In this document: one piece after another, positions 19,929 through 29,375 of the stretch
How the letters are laid out: each line of letters opens with the position of its first letter
Numbering within the stretch: the stretch's first letter is position 1
NCBI RefSeq assembly: GCF_002631185.1
Contig: NZ_PDNU01000001.1
Coordinates: 1 to 64,000, forward strand
Direction of reading: 5' to 3'
Source of the DNA: Teichococcus rhizosphaerae
Lineage (GTDB): Bacteria > Pseudomonadota > Alphaproteobacteria > Acetobacterales > Acetobacteraceae
DNA length: 64,000 nt
Notes under the pieces: generated by a model
What the model was told of the DNA's origin: nothing
Seen by the model: the letters and a program-made list of their open reading frames with translations, nothing else
Database searches by the model: none
Translations under genes and position numbers: made by a program

Positions 19929-20420
19929 ATGAGCATCTTCGGCTCGATCCTTTCCAAGATCATGGGACGCAAGGCCGAGGCTTCGCAGCCCGGCGCCACC
20001 GCCCCGGTGGCCGACGAGCAGGTGAAGCCCACCGCCTCCGAGATCCCCGCCGGTTCCGCCGCCGCGCCGAACCCGGCGCCCACCACCCCGCCCGCACCGG
20101 GCGGCGCCATGGCGAGCGGCGCCGCGGCCGCCACGTCCGACGCGGCTCCGATCTCCGCCGAGCCGGTGGACGTGGAGGCCGTGCTGAGCGAGATGGCGTC
20201 GAAGAACGGGCAGTCGCTCAACTGGCGCCAGTCCATCGTCGACCTGATGAAGCTGCTCGAGCTCGACAGCAGCCTGCAGAACCGCAAGGAGCTGGCGAAG
20301 GAGCTGGGCTATTCCGGCAACATGGACGACAGCGCCAGCATGAACATCTGGCTGCACAAGCAGGTCATGCGCAAGCTGGCCGAGAATGGCGGCAAGGTGC
20401 CGGCCGACCTCAAGGACTGA
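19929..20420 (+). CDS. DUF3597 domain protein
   Basis: A 163-residue protein with an N-terminal [13 protein letters not shown] segment, a low-complexity Ala/Pro-rich linker (about 20-78) and a conserved helical C-terminal domain ([48 protein letters not shown]). The C-terminal part is the DUF3597 family, of unknown function and mostly alpha/betaproteobacterial. It is divergent from icd with 234 bp between them, which must carry both promoters. Confidence 0.85.
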   Translation: MSIFGSILSKIMGRKAEASQPGATAPVADEQVKPTASEIPAGSAAAPNPAPTTPPAPGGAMASGAAAATSDAAPISAEPVDVEAVLSEMASKNGQSLNWRQSIVDLMKLLELDSSLQNRKELAKELGYSGNMDDSASMNIWLHKQVMRKLAENGGKVPADLKD

Positions 20421-20421
20421 G

Positions 20422-20458
20422 AAAAGCGGCCGCCCCGCGCCGGAAGGCACGGGGCGGC
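20422..20458 (-). terminator. Terminator of the CoA-transferase gene
   Basis: A nine-base-pair stem gccgccccg/cggggcggc (20429-20437 with 20450-20458) with a GGAA-capped inner stem gcc/ggc. On the minus strand it is followed by GCTTTTC, so it suits the leftward gene rather than DUF3597. Confidence 0.7.
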
Positions 20459-20466
20459 GCGGCTGG

Positions 20467-21678
20467 TCACACCACCTGGCGGCCGCGCAGCGCGGTGATC
20501 TCGTCGGCCGAGAGGCCAAGCTCGGCCAGGATGGCGTCCGTGTGCTCGCCCAGGGCGGGCGGATGGGCCACCACCTCGCTCGGCGTCCGGCTGAGGCGGA
20601 AGGGCTGGCCCACATAGTCCTGCGCCGCGTTGCCGCCGTTCAGGTGGCGGGCGATGCCGAGATGCTTCACCTGCGGGTCGCCGAACATCTGGTCGATGGT
20701 GTAGATCGGGCCGCAGGGCACGCCGGCGGCGTTCATCTTCTCGACCCAGGCCGTCATGTCGTCGGTGACGGTGACGGCCTCGATCTCGGCGTTCAGCGCA
20801 TCGCGGTTCTGGCTGCGGGCGCTGCCGGTGGCAAAGCGCGGGTCCTTGGTCCATTCCGGCTTGCCCAGCACCTGGCAGAGCCGCTCCCAGATGCGCTGGC
20901 CGGAGGCGGCGATGTTCATGTGCCCGTCGCGGGTCTTGAACACGCCGGTGGGGATGCTGGTGGGATGGTTGTTGCCCGCCTGCTTCGGCACGTCCTGCGC
21001 CTGCAGCCACCGCGCCGCCTGGAAGTCCAGCATGAAGATCTGCGCCTCCAGCAGCGAGGTCTGCACCCACTGCCCCTTGCCGCTCACCTCGCGCTCCAGC
21101 AGCGCCACCATGATGCCCTGCGCGGCGAAGAGGCCGGAGCAGAGATCGGCGATGGGGATGCCGACGCGCACCGGACCCTGGCCGGGCAGGCCCGTGATCG
21201 ACATCAGCCCGCCCATGCCCTGGGCGATCTGGTCGAAGCCGGGGCGGTTGGCATAGGGCCCGTCCTGCCCGAAGCCCGAGATGGAGGCCAGGATGATGCG
21301 CGGGTTGACGGCGGCGAGCGCCTCATAGTCGATGCCGAGGCGGGACTTCACGTCGGGGCGGAAGTTCTCCACCACCACATCCGCCTTCTCCACCATGCGC
21401 TTGAACAGGGCGACGCCGTCCGGGTCCTTCAGGTTCAGCGTCATGCCGCGCTTGTTGCGGTGCAGGTTCTGGAAGTCCGGGCCCTGGCGCGGGCCGCCCA
21501 TCGGATCCCCGGCGTCGATGCCCTCGGGCATCTCGATCTTGATGACCTGCGCGCCCCAGTCGGCCAGCTGGCGGACGCAGGTGGGGCCGGAGCGGACCCG
21601 CGTCAGATCCAGCACGGTGAAGCGCGAAAGGGCCGTGGAGGCCTTGGGGAAAGCCTTGGGGTTGGCGTGCGTCATCAT
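20467..21678 (-). CDS. CaiB/BaiF family CoA-transferase
   Basis: A 403-residue class III (formyl-CoA type) CoA-transferase. N-terminal [31 protein letters not shown] (shown in part as [20 protein letters not shown]) is the CoA-binding signature, followed by [36 protein letters not shown] and the C-terminal [13 protein letters not shown]. It moves CoA between carboxylic acids; the substrate is unknown. GGGAG precedes the ATG at 21678. It is divergent from a GntR/FCD regulator and a Bug-type binding protein, suggesting one regulated organic-acid module. Confidence 0.9.
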   Translation of the reverse strand: MMTHANPKAFPKASTALSRFTVLDLTRVRSGPTCVRQLADWGAQVIKIEMPEGIDAGDPMGGPRQGPDFQNLHRNKRGMTLNLKDPDGVALFKRMVEKADVVVENFRPDVKSRLGIDYEALAAVNPRIILASISGFGQDGPYANRPGFDQIAQGMGGLMSITGLPGQGPVRVGIPIADLCSGLFAAQGIMVALLEREVSGKGQWVQTSLLEAQIFMLDFQAARWLQAQDVPKQAGNNHPTSIPTGVFKTRDGHMNIAASGQRIWERLCQVLGKPEWTKDPRFATGSARSQNRDALNAEIEAVTVTDDMTAWVEKMNAAGVPCGPIYTIDQMFGDPQVKHLGIARHLNGGNAAQDYVGQPFRLSRTPSEVVAHPPALGEHTDAILAELGLSADEITALRGRQVV

Positions 21679-21725
21679 GTGTTCTCCCTCGGGCCGAGGC
21701 TAGCATCCCGCCCGCATTCTGCAAA

Positions 21726-21771
21726 CTGTTTACAGAGGACATTTTGTGGCTTCTGCTGACAGTAGACAAAG
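21726..21771. promoter_or_regulatory. Candidate operator in the CoA-transferase / GntR divergent gap
   Basis: The 120-bp gap has an AT-rich patch with the palindrome CTGT-TT-ACAG (21726-21735) and then TTTGT and ACAAA arms flanking CTGCTGACAG. GntR/FCD proteins usually bind short palindromes in their own divergent promoters, so this is a plausible site. It is inference only. Confidence 0.35.
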
Positions 21772-21798
21772 GGGCGGGGGATTTGGCAGTTTGGCCGC

Positions 21799-22575
21799 AT
21801 GGCCGACAGCCCCGTCTCCCCGCTTCACATCGTCCGCACCCAGTCCCTCGCCTCGCTCGTCGCCGACGAGCTGGAGCGCATGATCCTGTCAGGGGAGATA
21901 CCACCGGGCACGCGCCTGAACGAGCAGGCGCTGGCGGCGCGGCTTGGCGTCAGCCGCGGGCCGGTGCGCGAGGCGGTGCGCGGGCTGGACCGCTCCGGCC
22001 TGGTGGTGACGGTGGTCAACCAGGGCTCCTTCGTGCGCCAGCTCAGCGCCGAGGAGGCGATGGACGTCTATGACCTGCGCGTGGCCCTCACTGGCTATGC
22101 CTGCGAGCGGCTGGCCGGCCGCGCCACGCCCGAGCAGCTCGGCACGCTGGAGGACATGGTGCAGGGCATGGAGAGCGCGGCCGACAGCGACGACGCCGCG
22201 CGCTACTACGCGCTGAACCTCGACTTCCATTCGGCACTGATGAGCATGGGCGGCAGCAGCCGCGCCGTCCGCCTTTACGACGATCTCGGCAAGGAGCTGA
22301 CGCTGTTCCGCCGCCGCGCCCTGGTGGCGCCGGAGAACATGCGCGAGTCGAACGCCGAGCACGCCGCGATCCTGCACGCCCTGGCCGCCGGCGACGCCGC
22401 TGCGGCGCGCATGGCGGGCGAGGCGCACATCCGGGGTGGCAAGCGGCGCTTCGCCACGTCCACCCCACCCGCGGGCACCGAGCCCGCCGGCAAGAAGCGG
22501 CCCGGCAAAGCGGCCGCGCGAGGAGAGGAAGAGCATGTTCAAGATCGTGATGCCCCAGGCGAACCCACGCGGTGA
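21799..22575 (+). CDS. GntR family regulator, FCD subfamily
   Basis: A 258-residue repressor-type protein. The winged helix is at about 14-75 (LASLVADELERMILSGEIPP, then LNEQALAARLGVSRGPVREA), followed by an all-helical FCD ligand domain (about 83-215; DVYDLRVALTGYA, LNLDFHSALMSMGG, EHAAILHALAAGD), which normally binds a metal and a carboxylate effector. The last 40 residues are Lys/Glu-rich and unlike the family. The next gene starts 41 bases before this stop. It probably controls the divergent CoA-transferase and the downstream binding protein. Confidence 0.92.
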   Translation: MADSPVSPLHIVRTQSLASLVADELERMILSGEIPPGTRLNEQALAARLGVSRGPVREAVRGLDRSGLVVTVVNQGSFVRQLSAEEAMDVYDLRVALTGYACERLAGRATPEQLGTLEDMVQGMESAADSDDAARYYALNLDFHSALMSMGGSSRAVRLYDDLGKELTLFRRRALVAPENMRESNAEHAAILHALAAGDAAAARMAGEAHIRGGKRRFATSTPPAGTEPAGKKRPGKAAARGEEEHVQDRDAPGEPTR

Positions 22576-23581
22576 GGCAACCCCGCGCGACGAGATGGCG
22601 CCCGCGCTCTGGAGCCGCCGGCGGGCGCTGACCGGCCTTGGCGCGCTGGGGGCGGGGATGCTCGCCGCGCCTGCCCTGCTGCGCGCCCAGCCGGCGCTGG
22701 GCAGCCGCCCGATCGAGGTGGTGACGCATGCCGGCGTCGGCGGCGGCACGGACATCACCGCGCGCATGATGACGGCCCAGGCCCCCGCCGTGCTGGGCAT
22801 GGACTTCACCGTGGTGAACAAGACCGGCGGCAGCGGCGCCGCCGCCCTGGCCTATGCGGCCAGCCGGCCGAAGGACGGCCACACCCTGCTGCTGATCACC
22901 CAGACGCACCTCATCACCATGCTGCGCAGCAAGACGCCGCCAGTGCAGATCGAGGACATCGTCGGCATCGCCCGCGCCACCGAGGATCCGCAATTCGTCA
23001 TGGTGCGCGCCGACAGCCCGCTGCGCTCGGCCGACGAGCTGGCCTCGGCCGGGCAGAAGCGGCCGCTGCGCTTCGGCATCACCCATGCCGGCAGCGTGGA
23101 CCACGTGGCGGTGGCGGGCTTCTCCAGGGCGGCCAAGGTGCAGCACGCGGCCGTGCCCTTCCGCGGCGGCGGCGACATCGTGGTGAACGTGGTCGGCGGC
23201 AACATCGACATCGGCCTGCTGAACTACGCGGAAGCGGAGGCGCAGATCCGCGCGGGCGAGGTGAAGCCGCTGATGGTGCTGGCCGAGAGCCGCGTCTCCT
23301 CCGCCCCCGACGTGCCGACGGCCAAGGAGCTCGGCATCAACTTCACCGCCGCCACCACGCGCGGCTTCTGCGTGCTCAGGGGCACGCCGGAGGACCGCGT
23401 CGCGAAGCTGGAGGAGGGGCTGGTGAAGGCGATGCGGACGCCCGTCTATCAGAGCTACCTCACCAGTTCCGGCCAGTCGGCCGAGAGCGTGGCGGGCCGC
23501 AAGGTGTGGCAGGCGCAGATCGAGGAGTTCTGGAGCCAGGGCAAGGACGCGCTGGCATCGCTGGGCATCTCCGCGAGCTGA
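22535..23581 (+). CDS. Tripartite tricarboxylate transporter substrate-binding protein (Bug/TctC family)
   Basis: A 348-residue periplasmic binding protein with a twin-arginine signal (SRRRALTGLGALGAGMLAAP) cut near LRAQ. The Bug fold is shown by VVTHAGVGGGTDITARMM, FTVVNKTGGSGAAALAYAA, RGGGDIVVNVVGG and VPTAKELGINF. Such proteins capture carboxylates. No TctA/TctB membrane subunits lie nearby, so it is an orphan receptor, common in this lineage. GAGGAAGAGC precedes the ATG at 22535, inside the end of the GntR gene, which points to coupled expression. Confidence 0.92.
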   Translation: MFKIVMPQANPRGEATPRDEMAPALWSRRRALTGLGALGAGMLAAPALLRAQPALGSRPIEVVTHAGVGGGTDITARMMTAQAPAVLGMDFTVVNKTGGSGAAALAYAASRPKDGHTLLLITQTHLITMLRSKTPPVQIEDIVGIARATEDPQFVMVRADSPLRSADELASAGQKRPLRFGITHAGSVDHVAVAGFSRAAKVQHAAVPFRGGGDIVVNVVGGNIDIGLLNYAEAEAQIRAGEVKPLMVLAESRVSSAPDVPTAKELGINFTAATTRGFCVLRGTPEDRVAKLEEGLVKAMRTPVYQSYLTSSGQSAESVAGRKVWQAQIEEFWSQGKDALASLGISAS

Positions 23582-23651
23582 GGCGCCAGATCGCCGCTGC
23601 CAGATCGCTGGCGCTGGCGGGGGCGGCGTTCCAGACGGCGGAAAGGCCGCC

Positions 23652-23924
23652 CTACCAGCGGCGGCCGTGATAGCCGTGGCGGCCATGGCCGTAATAGCCA
23701 TGGCCGTAGCCAGGGCGGCCGTAGCCGCGCCCATAGCCGTGGGAGCGGCGATGGTAGCGGCGGTCGTCATTGTCGGACAGGGAGCCGGCGATCAGGCCGG
23801 CGGCGAGGCCGGCGCCGGCGCCAAGGGCCAGGGTGCTTCCCCAGTCGGTCGAGCCGTCCGGGTTCTGGCAGCCCGCCAGGACCAGCGTGCCTGCCAAAGC
23901 CAGGGGAGCCAGGATGCGCCGCAT
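23652..23924 (-). CDS. Small lipoprotein with Gly-rich membrane motif and Tyr/Gly/His-rich tail
   Basis: A 90-residue protein starting at 23924 behind GGAGAT. The signal peptide ends in LVLAGC, a lipobox, giving a mature lipoprotein of about 72 residues. It has a glycine-zipper-like stretch (LALGAGAGLAAGLIAGSL) and then a tail of Gly-Tyr-Gly and Gly-His repeats ending in RRW. This pattern occurs in small alphaproteobacterial envelope proteins of unknown function. The tail is rich in His and could bind metal, but that is a guess. Confidence 0.7.
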   Translation of the reverse strand: MRRILAPLALAGTLVLAGCQNPDGSTDWGSTLALGAGAGLAAGLIAGSLSDNDDRRYHRRSHGYGRGYGRPGYGHGYYGHGRHGYHGRRW

Positions 23925-24062
23925 GGTGGGATCTCCTCCGATGCGACATAGGCTGGCACCCTCCTGGGGCAAGGCCGCAGCAGAACCGCGGCGCTCCTGT
24001 GGCCCAACAAGGCAATCATGGCAGGGCGCCGCCCTCGCGCCCCTTCCGCCCTGGCGGGAAGA

Positions 24063-24317
24063 CTAGCCCCGCGCGCCGGAGAAGGCGTTGAAGGTCTGCA
24101 GCGTGTAGGTGTCCTTCACGCCCTCCACGGACTGCACCTTCTCCACCACGAACAGCCCGATATCCTGGTCGTTCTCCAGGTAGAACTTGCCCAGCAGGTC
24201 GTACTGGCCGGAGATGGAATGCATCTCGGACAGCTCCTCGATGCTGTCGGCCATCTCGCGGGCCACCTGGTAGGCCTTGCCCATCTCACATTTCAGCATC
24301 ACGAAAATGGCGCGCAT
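24063..24317 (-). CDS. Stand-alone Lrp/AsnC ligand-binding (RAM) domain protein
   Basis: An 84-residue protein covering only the effector/oligomerisation domain of Lrp/AsnC regulators: FVMLKCEMGKAYQVAREMAD, EELSEMHSISGQYDLLGKFY and FVVEKVQSVEGVKDTYTLQ, in the beta-alpha-beta order of the RAM fold. There is no helix-turn-helix, so it cannot bind DNA by itself. Such single-domain proteins may bind amino acids or associate with other regulators. No partner is obvious; the divergent neighbour is a ThDP enzyme 260 bp away. Confidence 0.85.
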   Translation of the reverse strand: MRAIFVMLKCEMGKAYQVAREMADSIEELSEMHSISGQYDLLGKFYLENDQDIGLFVVEKVQSVEGVKDTYTLQTFNAFSGARG

Positions 24318-24577
24318 CGCGTTTCAACCCTTGCCTGGAGTGCTCCGGCCCGCCGCGCGGGCGGCGGGAAGGCAGCATCGCCCGTTCCCCGCCGCGCGCA
24401 CAGAGGGGCGCGTGACGCGGCCGCTTGTGCCCCATGCCGGGCGATGGAGGAAACCCCCGGCCCAGGGGGGACGGCGTGCGCCGCGGGTGAATCGCCTTCC
24501 GGCCGGGTAGCCCTGCCGCGCGCCCTCCGCTAGCTTGCCGCCCTGGTTGCCAGACAACTGGCTGAGGGAACGGGACC

Positions 24578-26272
24578 ATGGACGGGATGAGCACAACGGG
24601 CCGCACGGGCGGCCAGCTTCTGGCCGATGCGCTGGTGGCGCAGGGCGTGACACAGGCCTTCTGCGTGCCCGGCGAATCCTATCTCGACCTGCTCGACGGC
24701 CTCTACGCCAACAGCGACAAGATCGCGCTGACCACCTGCCGCTTCGAGGCGGGCGCGGTGAACATGGCCGAGGCCTATGGCAAGCTGACCGGCCGCCCGG
24801 GCGTGGCGCTCGTCACCCGCGGCCCCGGCGCCTGCCACGCCGCCATCGGCGTGCATGTGGCGATGCAGGACAGCACGCCGCTGGTGCTGATCGTCGGCCA
24901 GATCCCCTTCGCCGAGACCGACCGCGAGAGCTTCCAGGAGGTGGACTACCGCCGCATGTTCGGCTCGGTGGCCAAGTGGGTGACGCAGATCGACGACGCG
25001 GCCCGCATCCCCGAGCTGATGGCGCACGCCTTCGACGTGGCGACGAGCGGCCGCCCCGGCCCGGTGGTGATCGCCATCTCGGAGGAGATGCAGAAGGTGC
25101 GGGTGCAGGTGCCGGACATCGGCCCTGCCGAGGTGGCGCCGGCCCATCCCTCGCCGGCGGCGCTGGAGAAGATGCTGGCCCTGCTGGACGCGGCCGAGCG
25201 CCCGCTGGTGGTGCTGGGCGGCTCCCGCTGGAGCGCCGAGACGCGCCGCATCGTGCGCGAGTTCTGCGTGGCGCGCGACCTGCCCGTGGCTGTCGGCTTC
25301 CGCCGGCAGAGCCTGTATGACTGCACCCTGCCCAACTACGCGGGCGACCTCGGCGTCGGCGCCGATGCCGGGCTGGTCGCCAAGGCGAAGCAGGCCGACC
25401 TGATCCTGGCGCTTGGCACCCGCATCGGCGAGCCGGTGAGCCAGGGCTACACGCTGTTCGACATGGCCGGGCAGGGCGGCCAGAAGATCGTCCATGTCTA
25501 TCCGGACCAGGCCGAGATCGGCCGCGTCTACCGCCCGGCGCTCGGCATCACCGCCGAGATCAACGCCTTCGCCGAGGCGCTGGCGAAGCTGCCGGCCCCC
25601 ACCGGCCCGGCCCGCTGGTCCGCCTGGACGAAGGAGGTGCACGCCGCCCGCCTGAAGCAGGCCGAGGCGCCGGACTATGCCGGGCCGCTGAACCTCGCCC
25701 GCGAGCTGCAGGCGCTGGAGAAGGTTCTGCCGCCCGACACCATCTTCACCTGCGATGCCGGCAACTTCGCCACCTGGCCGAACCGCTTCATGCACCTGAC
25801 GGCGGAGCAGGAGTTCCTGGGCCCGACCAATGGCGCCATGGGCTATGCCGTGCCGGCCGCCATCGGCGCCAAGGTCAGCTTCCCGCAGCGCACCGTCATC
25901 GGCCTCGTCGGCGATGGCGGCTTCCTGATGACGGGCCAGGAGATCGCCACCGCCTTCCAGGCGGGGGTCGCGCCGATCGTGCTGGTGTTCAACAACGGCA
26001 TGTACGGCACCATCCGCATGTACCAGGAGCGCGCCTATCCCGGCCGCGTTTCCGGCACCAAGCTGACCAACCCGGACTTCGCCAAGTTCATCGAGAGCTT
26101 CGGCGGCCATGGCGAGACGGTGGAGAAGGATGGCGAGCTGGTGCCGGCCTTCCAGCGTGCCGTGGCCAGCGGCAAGCCGGCCGTGATCGAGGTGCGGGTC
26201 AATCCGGAGCAGGTGACGCACCGGGCGACCATCTCGGACCTGCGGGCGCAGGGGAACGTGAAGAAGCACTGA
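24578..26272 (+). CDS. Thiamine-diphosphate enzyme, acetolactate synthase-like
   Basis: A 564-residue enzyme with the three-domain ThDP architecture. The N-terminal Pyr domain carries the catalytic Glu (CRFEAGAVNMAEAYGKLTG), the middle domain contains LALGTRIGEPVSQGY, and the C-terminal PP domain has the ThDP motif VGDGGFLMTGQEIATAF ending in NNGMYG. It resembles IlvB-like and benzoylformate decarboxylase-like proteins. No small regulatory subunit (ilvH) lies nearby, so true acetolactate synthase is less likely and the substrate is open. The ATG at 24578 follows GAGGGAACGGGA. Confidence 0.88.
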   Translation: MDGMSTTGRTGGQLLADALVAQGVTQAFCVPGESYLDLLDGLYANSDKIALTTCRFEAGAVNMAEAYGKLTGRPGVALVTRGPGACHAAIGVHVAMQDSTPLVLIVGQIPFAETDRESFQEVDYRRMFGSVAKWVTQIDDAARIPELMAHAFDVATSGRPGPVVIAISEEMQKVRVQVPDIGPAEVAPAHPSPAALEKMLALLDAAERPLVVLGGSRWSAETRRIVREFCVARDLPVAVGFRRQSLYDCTLPNYAGDLGVGADAGLVAKAKQADLILALGTRIGEPVSQGYTLFDMAGQGGQKIVHVYPDQAEIGRVYRPALGITAEINAFAEALAKLPAPTGPARWSAWTKEVHAARLKQAEAPDYAGPLNLARELQALEKVLPPDTIFTCDAGNFATWPNRFMHLTAEQEFLGPTNGAMGYAVPAAIGAKVSFPQRTVIGLVGDGGFLMTGQEIATAFQAGVAPIVLVFNNGMYGTIRMYQERAYPGRVSGTKLTNPDFAKFIESFGGHGETVEKDGELVPAFQRAVASGKPAVIEVRVNPEQVTHRATISDLRAQGNVKKH

Positions 26273-26277
26273 CGGGC

Positions 26278-26298
26278 CGGGGGAGGCGAACTCCCCCG
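26278..26298 (+). terminator. Likely terminator hairpin after the ThDP gene
   Basis: cgggggag/ctcccccg with loop GCGAA (26278-26298) starts six bases after the stop. The following AACTCCTTT is only weakly T-rich. It may also serve the convergent ggt gene. Confidence 0.55.
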
Positions 26299-26320
26299 AA
26301 CTCCTTTCCTGCCCGGCGGG

Positions 26321-28051
26321 TCAGTCGCCGAGCGCCGTGCCCTCGCGGCGCGGGTCGGCGCCGCCCAGCAGGCCCCGCGGCGTCACGAGGATGGCCTGGA
26401 GGCCCGAGGGCTGCGGGCGGATGTCCGTCCTGTGGCCGCGCGCCTGGAGCTCGCCCGCCAGCGCGGCGGCGGGGCTGTCGGCTTCCAGCTCCACCGCGCC
26501 GCCCAGGCTGTTGACGCGCGGCAGCGAGACCGCCGCCTGCGGGTCCAGCTTCCAGTCCAGCAGCCCCAGCAGCGTCTGCGCCACATAGCCGATGATGCGC
26601 GCGCCGCCCGGCGAGCCGAGGCTGGCCAGCAGCTTCCCCTCCGCGTCGAACACCAGCGTCGGCGCCATGGAGGAGCGCGGGCGCTTGCCGCCCTCCACCC
26701 GGTTCGCCACGGGGCGGCCCTCGATCTCCGGCCGGAAGGAGAAGTCGGTCAGCTCGTTGTTCAGCACGAAGCCGCGCACCATCAGCCGGGCGCCGAAGGC
26801 ATCCTCCACCGTGGTGGTCATGGAAAGGGCGTTGCCGCTGGCATCCACCACCGAGACATGGCTGGTGCCGTGCTCGGGCTGCGCGGGCATCGGCGCCAGC
26901 CCGGCCTGCCGCCAGCGCGGGTTGCCCGGGCGCGCGGCGGCGGCGGCGCGGGCCGCGTCGATGAGCTGGGCGCGGAGGGTGAGGTAGGAATCCTCCGTCA
27001 GCCCGCGCACCGGCACGCGGACGAAGTCGGCATCCGCCAGATAGAGCTCGCGGTCGGCATAGGCGAGGCGGCTGGCCTCCGCCAGCAGATGCGCCGCCTG
27101 CGGCCCGCGCGGGTCGAGCCGCGCCATGTCGAAATGCTCCAGCAGGCCCAGGATCTGCGCCACCGCCACGCCGCCCGAGGAGGGAGGCGGGAAGCCGCAG
27201 ACGCGCCAGGCGCGGTAGGGCGTGCACAGCGCCTCGCGCCGCTGCGGGCGGTAGGCGGCGAGGTCGGCCTCCGTCATGCCGTTGCCGGCACCGCCATGCC
27301 GGGCCACGGCGGCCACGATGTCCCGCGCCACAGGCCCCTCGGTGAGTGCCCTGCTGCCCTCCGCCGCCACGGCGCGCAGCGTTTCCGCCAGGGCCGGGTT
27401 GCGCAGGGTGTGGCCGGCGGGGAGGGGGCTGCCATCAGGCGCCAGGAAATAGGCGGCCGCGCCGGGGTCCTGCCGCAGCCGCCCGGCATTGGCGGCGATG
27501 GTGCCGGCCAGCCGCGGCGAGATGGGGAAGCCCTGCTCGGCCAGCCGGATGGCGGGGGCGAAGAGATCGGCCCAGGGGAGCCTTCCCTCCGCCTTGTGGG
27601 CCGCCTCCAGCATCGGCATCACCCCCGGCACGCCGACGCTGCGGCCGGACAGCACCGCCTCGTAGAAGGTGAGCGGCGTGCCGTCGGCGCGCAGGAACAG
27701 GGAAGGGGTGGCGGCGGCGGGCGCCGTCTCGCGTCCGTCCCAGGCGGAAAGCGCTCGGCGGTCGGCATTCCAGTGCAGCAGCAGCGCCCCGCCGCCGATG
27801 CCGGAGGATTGCGGCTCCACCAGCGTCAGCACCGCCTGGATCGCGATCGCCGCATCCACCGCCGCGCCACCCCGGCGCAGCATGGCGAGCCCCGCCTCGG
27901 CCGCCAGCGGGTGGGCGGCGGCCACCATCTGCCGCTCGGCGCGGGCGGGCGGGCGGGCGCCTTCCAGCGCGCCGGGCATGGATTGCGTGTCCTGCGCCCG
28001 CGCGGGCAGGGCGATGAGCAGCACGCCGAGGAACAGGAAAAGGCGCGGCAT
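26321..28051 (-). CDS. ggt: Gamma-glutamyltransferase / glutathione hydrolase
   Basis: A 576-residue periplasmic Ntn-hydrolase precursor. The signal peptide ends near ARA-QDT (19-20). The large-subunit signature [20 protein letters not shown] and [11 protein letters not shown] is present. The small subunit begins at Thr396 in [12 protein letters not shown], the autocatalytic cleavage site and nucleophile, followed by [11 protein letters not shown] and the GSPGG oxyanion region. It cleaves gamma-glutamyl bonds of glutathione. GTGGAGGAA precedes the ATG at 28051. A glutathione peroxidase lies close on the other side, though not in the same operon. Confidence 0.93.
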   Translation of the reverse strand: MPRLFLFLGVLLIALPARAQDTQSMPGALEGARPPARAERQMVAAAHPLAAEAGLAMLRRGGAAVDAAIAIQAVLTLVEPQSSGIGGGALLLHWNADRRALSAWDGRETAPAAATPSLFLRADGTPLTFYEAVLSGRSVGVPGVMPMLEAAHKAEGRLPWADLFAPAIRLAEQGFPISPRLAGTIAANAGRLRQDPGAAAYFLAPDGSPLPAGHTLRNPALAETLRAVAAEGSRALTEGPVARDIVAAVARHGGAGNGMTEADLAAYRPQRREALCTPYRAWRVCGFPPPSSGGVAVAQILGLLEHFDMARLDPRGPQAAHLLAEASRLAYADRELYLADADFVRVPVRGLTEDSYLTLRAQLIDAARAAAAARPGNPRWRQAGLAPMPAQPEHGTSHVSVVDASGNALSMTTTVEDAFGARLMVRGFVLNNELTDFSFRPEIEGRPVANRVEGGKRPRSSMAPTLVFDAEGKLLASLGSPGGARIIGYVAQTLLGLLDWKLDPQAAVSLPRVNSLGGAVELEADSPAAALAGELQARGHRTDIRPQPSGLQAILVTPRGLLGGADPRREGTALGD

Positions 28052-28162
28052 TGTCGATTCCTCCACGGGGCCGTGGCAGAGTAGCGGGGTTGCGGCCGGG
28101 CTTGCATCCGGCGGCGCGTGCGTCACCTATGGGGCGAACCCCCGGGCGACGGAAAAGGCACG

Positions 28163-28831
28163 ATGGATCAGGACGAAACGGGCGCTGGCGGCCGCATCCG
28201 CCAGAAGCTGGTGGAGACGAAGCAGGCCTGGGCCAGGGCCGGCCGCCTGCTGACGGGCGAGACCGCCCGGCCGGAGGAGCAGCGCCTGCCGCCCGGCCAG
28301 CGGCTGGTGCAGGACTTCCCCGTGCTCGACCTCGGCATCCAGCCGGAGGTGCCGGAGGGCGCCTTCCGCCTGCGTCTGGACGGGCTGGTGGAGAACCCGG
28401 TGACGCTGGACTGGGCCTGGCTGAGCGAGCTGCCGCAGGAGGATCGCGTCAACGACATCCACTGCGTCACGCAATGGTCGCGCTACGACAACACCTGGAC
28501 CGGCGTGCCGGTGCAGGCGTTGCTGGACCTGGCGCGGCTGAAGCCGGGAGCGAGGTTCGTGAGCTTCGAGGCGCATGACGGCTACACCACCAACCTGGCG
28601 CTCGAGGATTTCGCGCGGCCCGAGAACCTGCTCGCCCATTCCTGGCAGGGTGAGCGGCTGACACGCCAGCATGGCGGCCCGCTGCGCATGGTGGTGCCGC
28701 ATCTCTACTTCTGGAAAAGCACGAAGTGGGTGAAGCGCATCACCTTCATGGCCGAGAACCAGCCCGGCTTCTGGGAGGTGCGTGGCTATCACGACCGGGG
28801 CGACCCCTGGATGGAGGAGCGCTATGGCTGA
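28163..28831 (+). CDS. Molybdopterin-dependent oxidoreductase (sulfite oxidase fold)
   Basis: A 222-residue protein with the Mo-cofactor domain of the sulfite oxidase/MsrP family. The cysteine ligand is Cys101 in DIHCVTQWSRYDNTW, and the family segments FRLRLDGLVENPVTL, GYTTNLAL and WKSTKWVKRITF follow. It has no signal peptide, unlike MsrP, so it is probably cytoplasmic. A short helical N-terminal region (1-45) precedes the domain. The downstream glutathione peroxidase overlaps by eight bases, suggesting an operon with a redox or peroxide-related role. Confidence 0.9.
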   Translation: MDQDETGAGGRIRQKLVETKQAWARAGRLLTGETARPEEQRLPPGQRLVQDFPVLDLGIQPEVPEGAFRLRLDGLVENPVTLDWAWLSELPQEDRVNDIHCVTQWSRYDNTWTGVPVQALLDLARLKPGARFVSFEAHDGYTTNLALEDFARPENLLAHSWQGERLTRQHGGPLRMVVPHLYFWKSTKWVKRITFMAENQPGFWEVRGYHDRGDPWMEERYG

Positions 28832-29375
28832 CCTTCCGCGCCGCACGGTGCTGCGTGCGGCGCCCCTGATGGCGGCGCCGCTGCGCGCCGCGCGCGCGGC
28901 GGACGAGGCTGCCCGGGGCCATGACTTCCTGTTCGAATCCATCGAGGGCGGCGAGATCGACCTCGGCGACTTCCGCGGCAGGCCGCTGCTGGTGGCCAAC
29001 ACCGCCAGCTTCTGCGGCTTCTCCCGCCAGTTCGAGGGATTGCAGGCGCTGCACGACGTCTACGGGCCGCGCGGCCTGCTGGTGCTCGGCGTCCCTTCCA
29101 ACGACTTCAACCAGGAAGCGGCGGACCGCAAGTCCATCAAGGATTTCTGCGAGGCCACCTTCGGCGTGGCCTTTCCCATGGCCGCGCCCTGCCATGTGAA
29201 GGGGCCGCAGGCGCATCCCTTCTTCGCCTGGACCGCCGCGCGCAGCACCCCGCCGCGCTGGAACTTCTTCAAGTACCTCGTGGCGAGGGACAGCCGGCTG
29301 TTGCAGGCCTTCCCCAGCAATGCCGAGCCGGACGCGCCGGCCTTCCGCAGGGCCGTCGAGGCCGCGCTGGCATGA
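28824..29375 (+). CDS. Glutathione peroxidase family protein
   Basis: A 183-residue thioredoxin-fold peroxidase. Catalytic residues are visible: Cys64 in NTASFCGFS, Gln97 in SNDFNQE, and Trp146-Asn147 in WNFFKYLV. A short twin-arginine-like signal (LPRRTVLRAAPLMAAP) ending near ARA suggests export, so it may act in the periplasm. The family reduces peroxides, usually with thioredoxin when the active residue is Cys. It overlaps the molybdopterin enzyme by eight bases and the GNAT gene by four. Confidence 0.9.
   Translation: MADLPRRTVLRAAPLMAAPLRAARAADEAARGHDFLFESIEGGEIDLGDFRGRPLLVANTASFCGFSRQFEGLQALHDVYGPRGLLVLGVPSNDFNQEAADRKSIKDFCEATFGVAFPMAAPCHVKGPQAHPFFAWTAARSTPPRWNFFKYLVARDSRLLQAFPSNAEPDAPAFRRAVEAALA

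Noticed and set aside
18480-20615. A 711-residue minus-strand protein covering icd and the DUF3597 gene
   Set aside because: Only the icd part is conserved; the upstream 300 residues are antisense to the DUF3597 gene and are low-complexity.
24318-24577. Cobalamin riboswitch suggested by CGGGAAGGC upstream of the ThDP gene
   Set aside because: The other B12-box elements and a cobalamin-related gene are absent.
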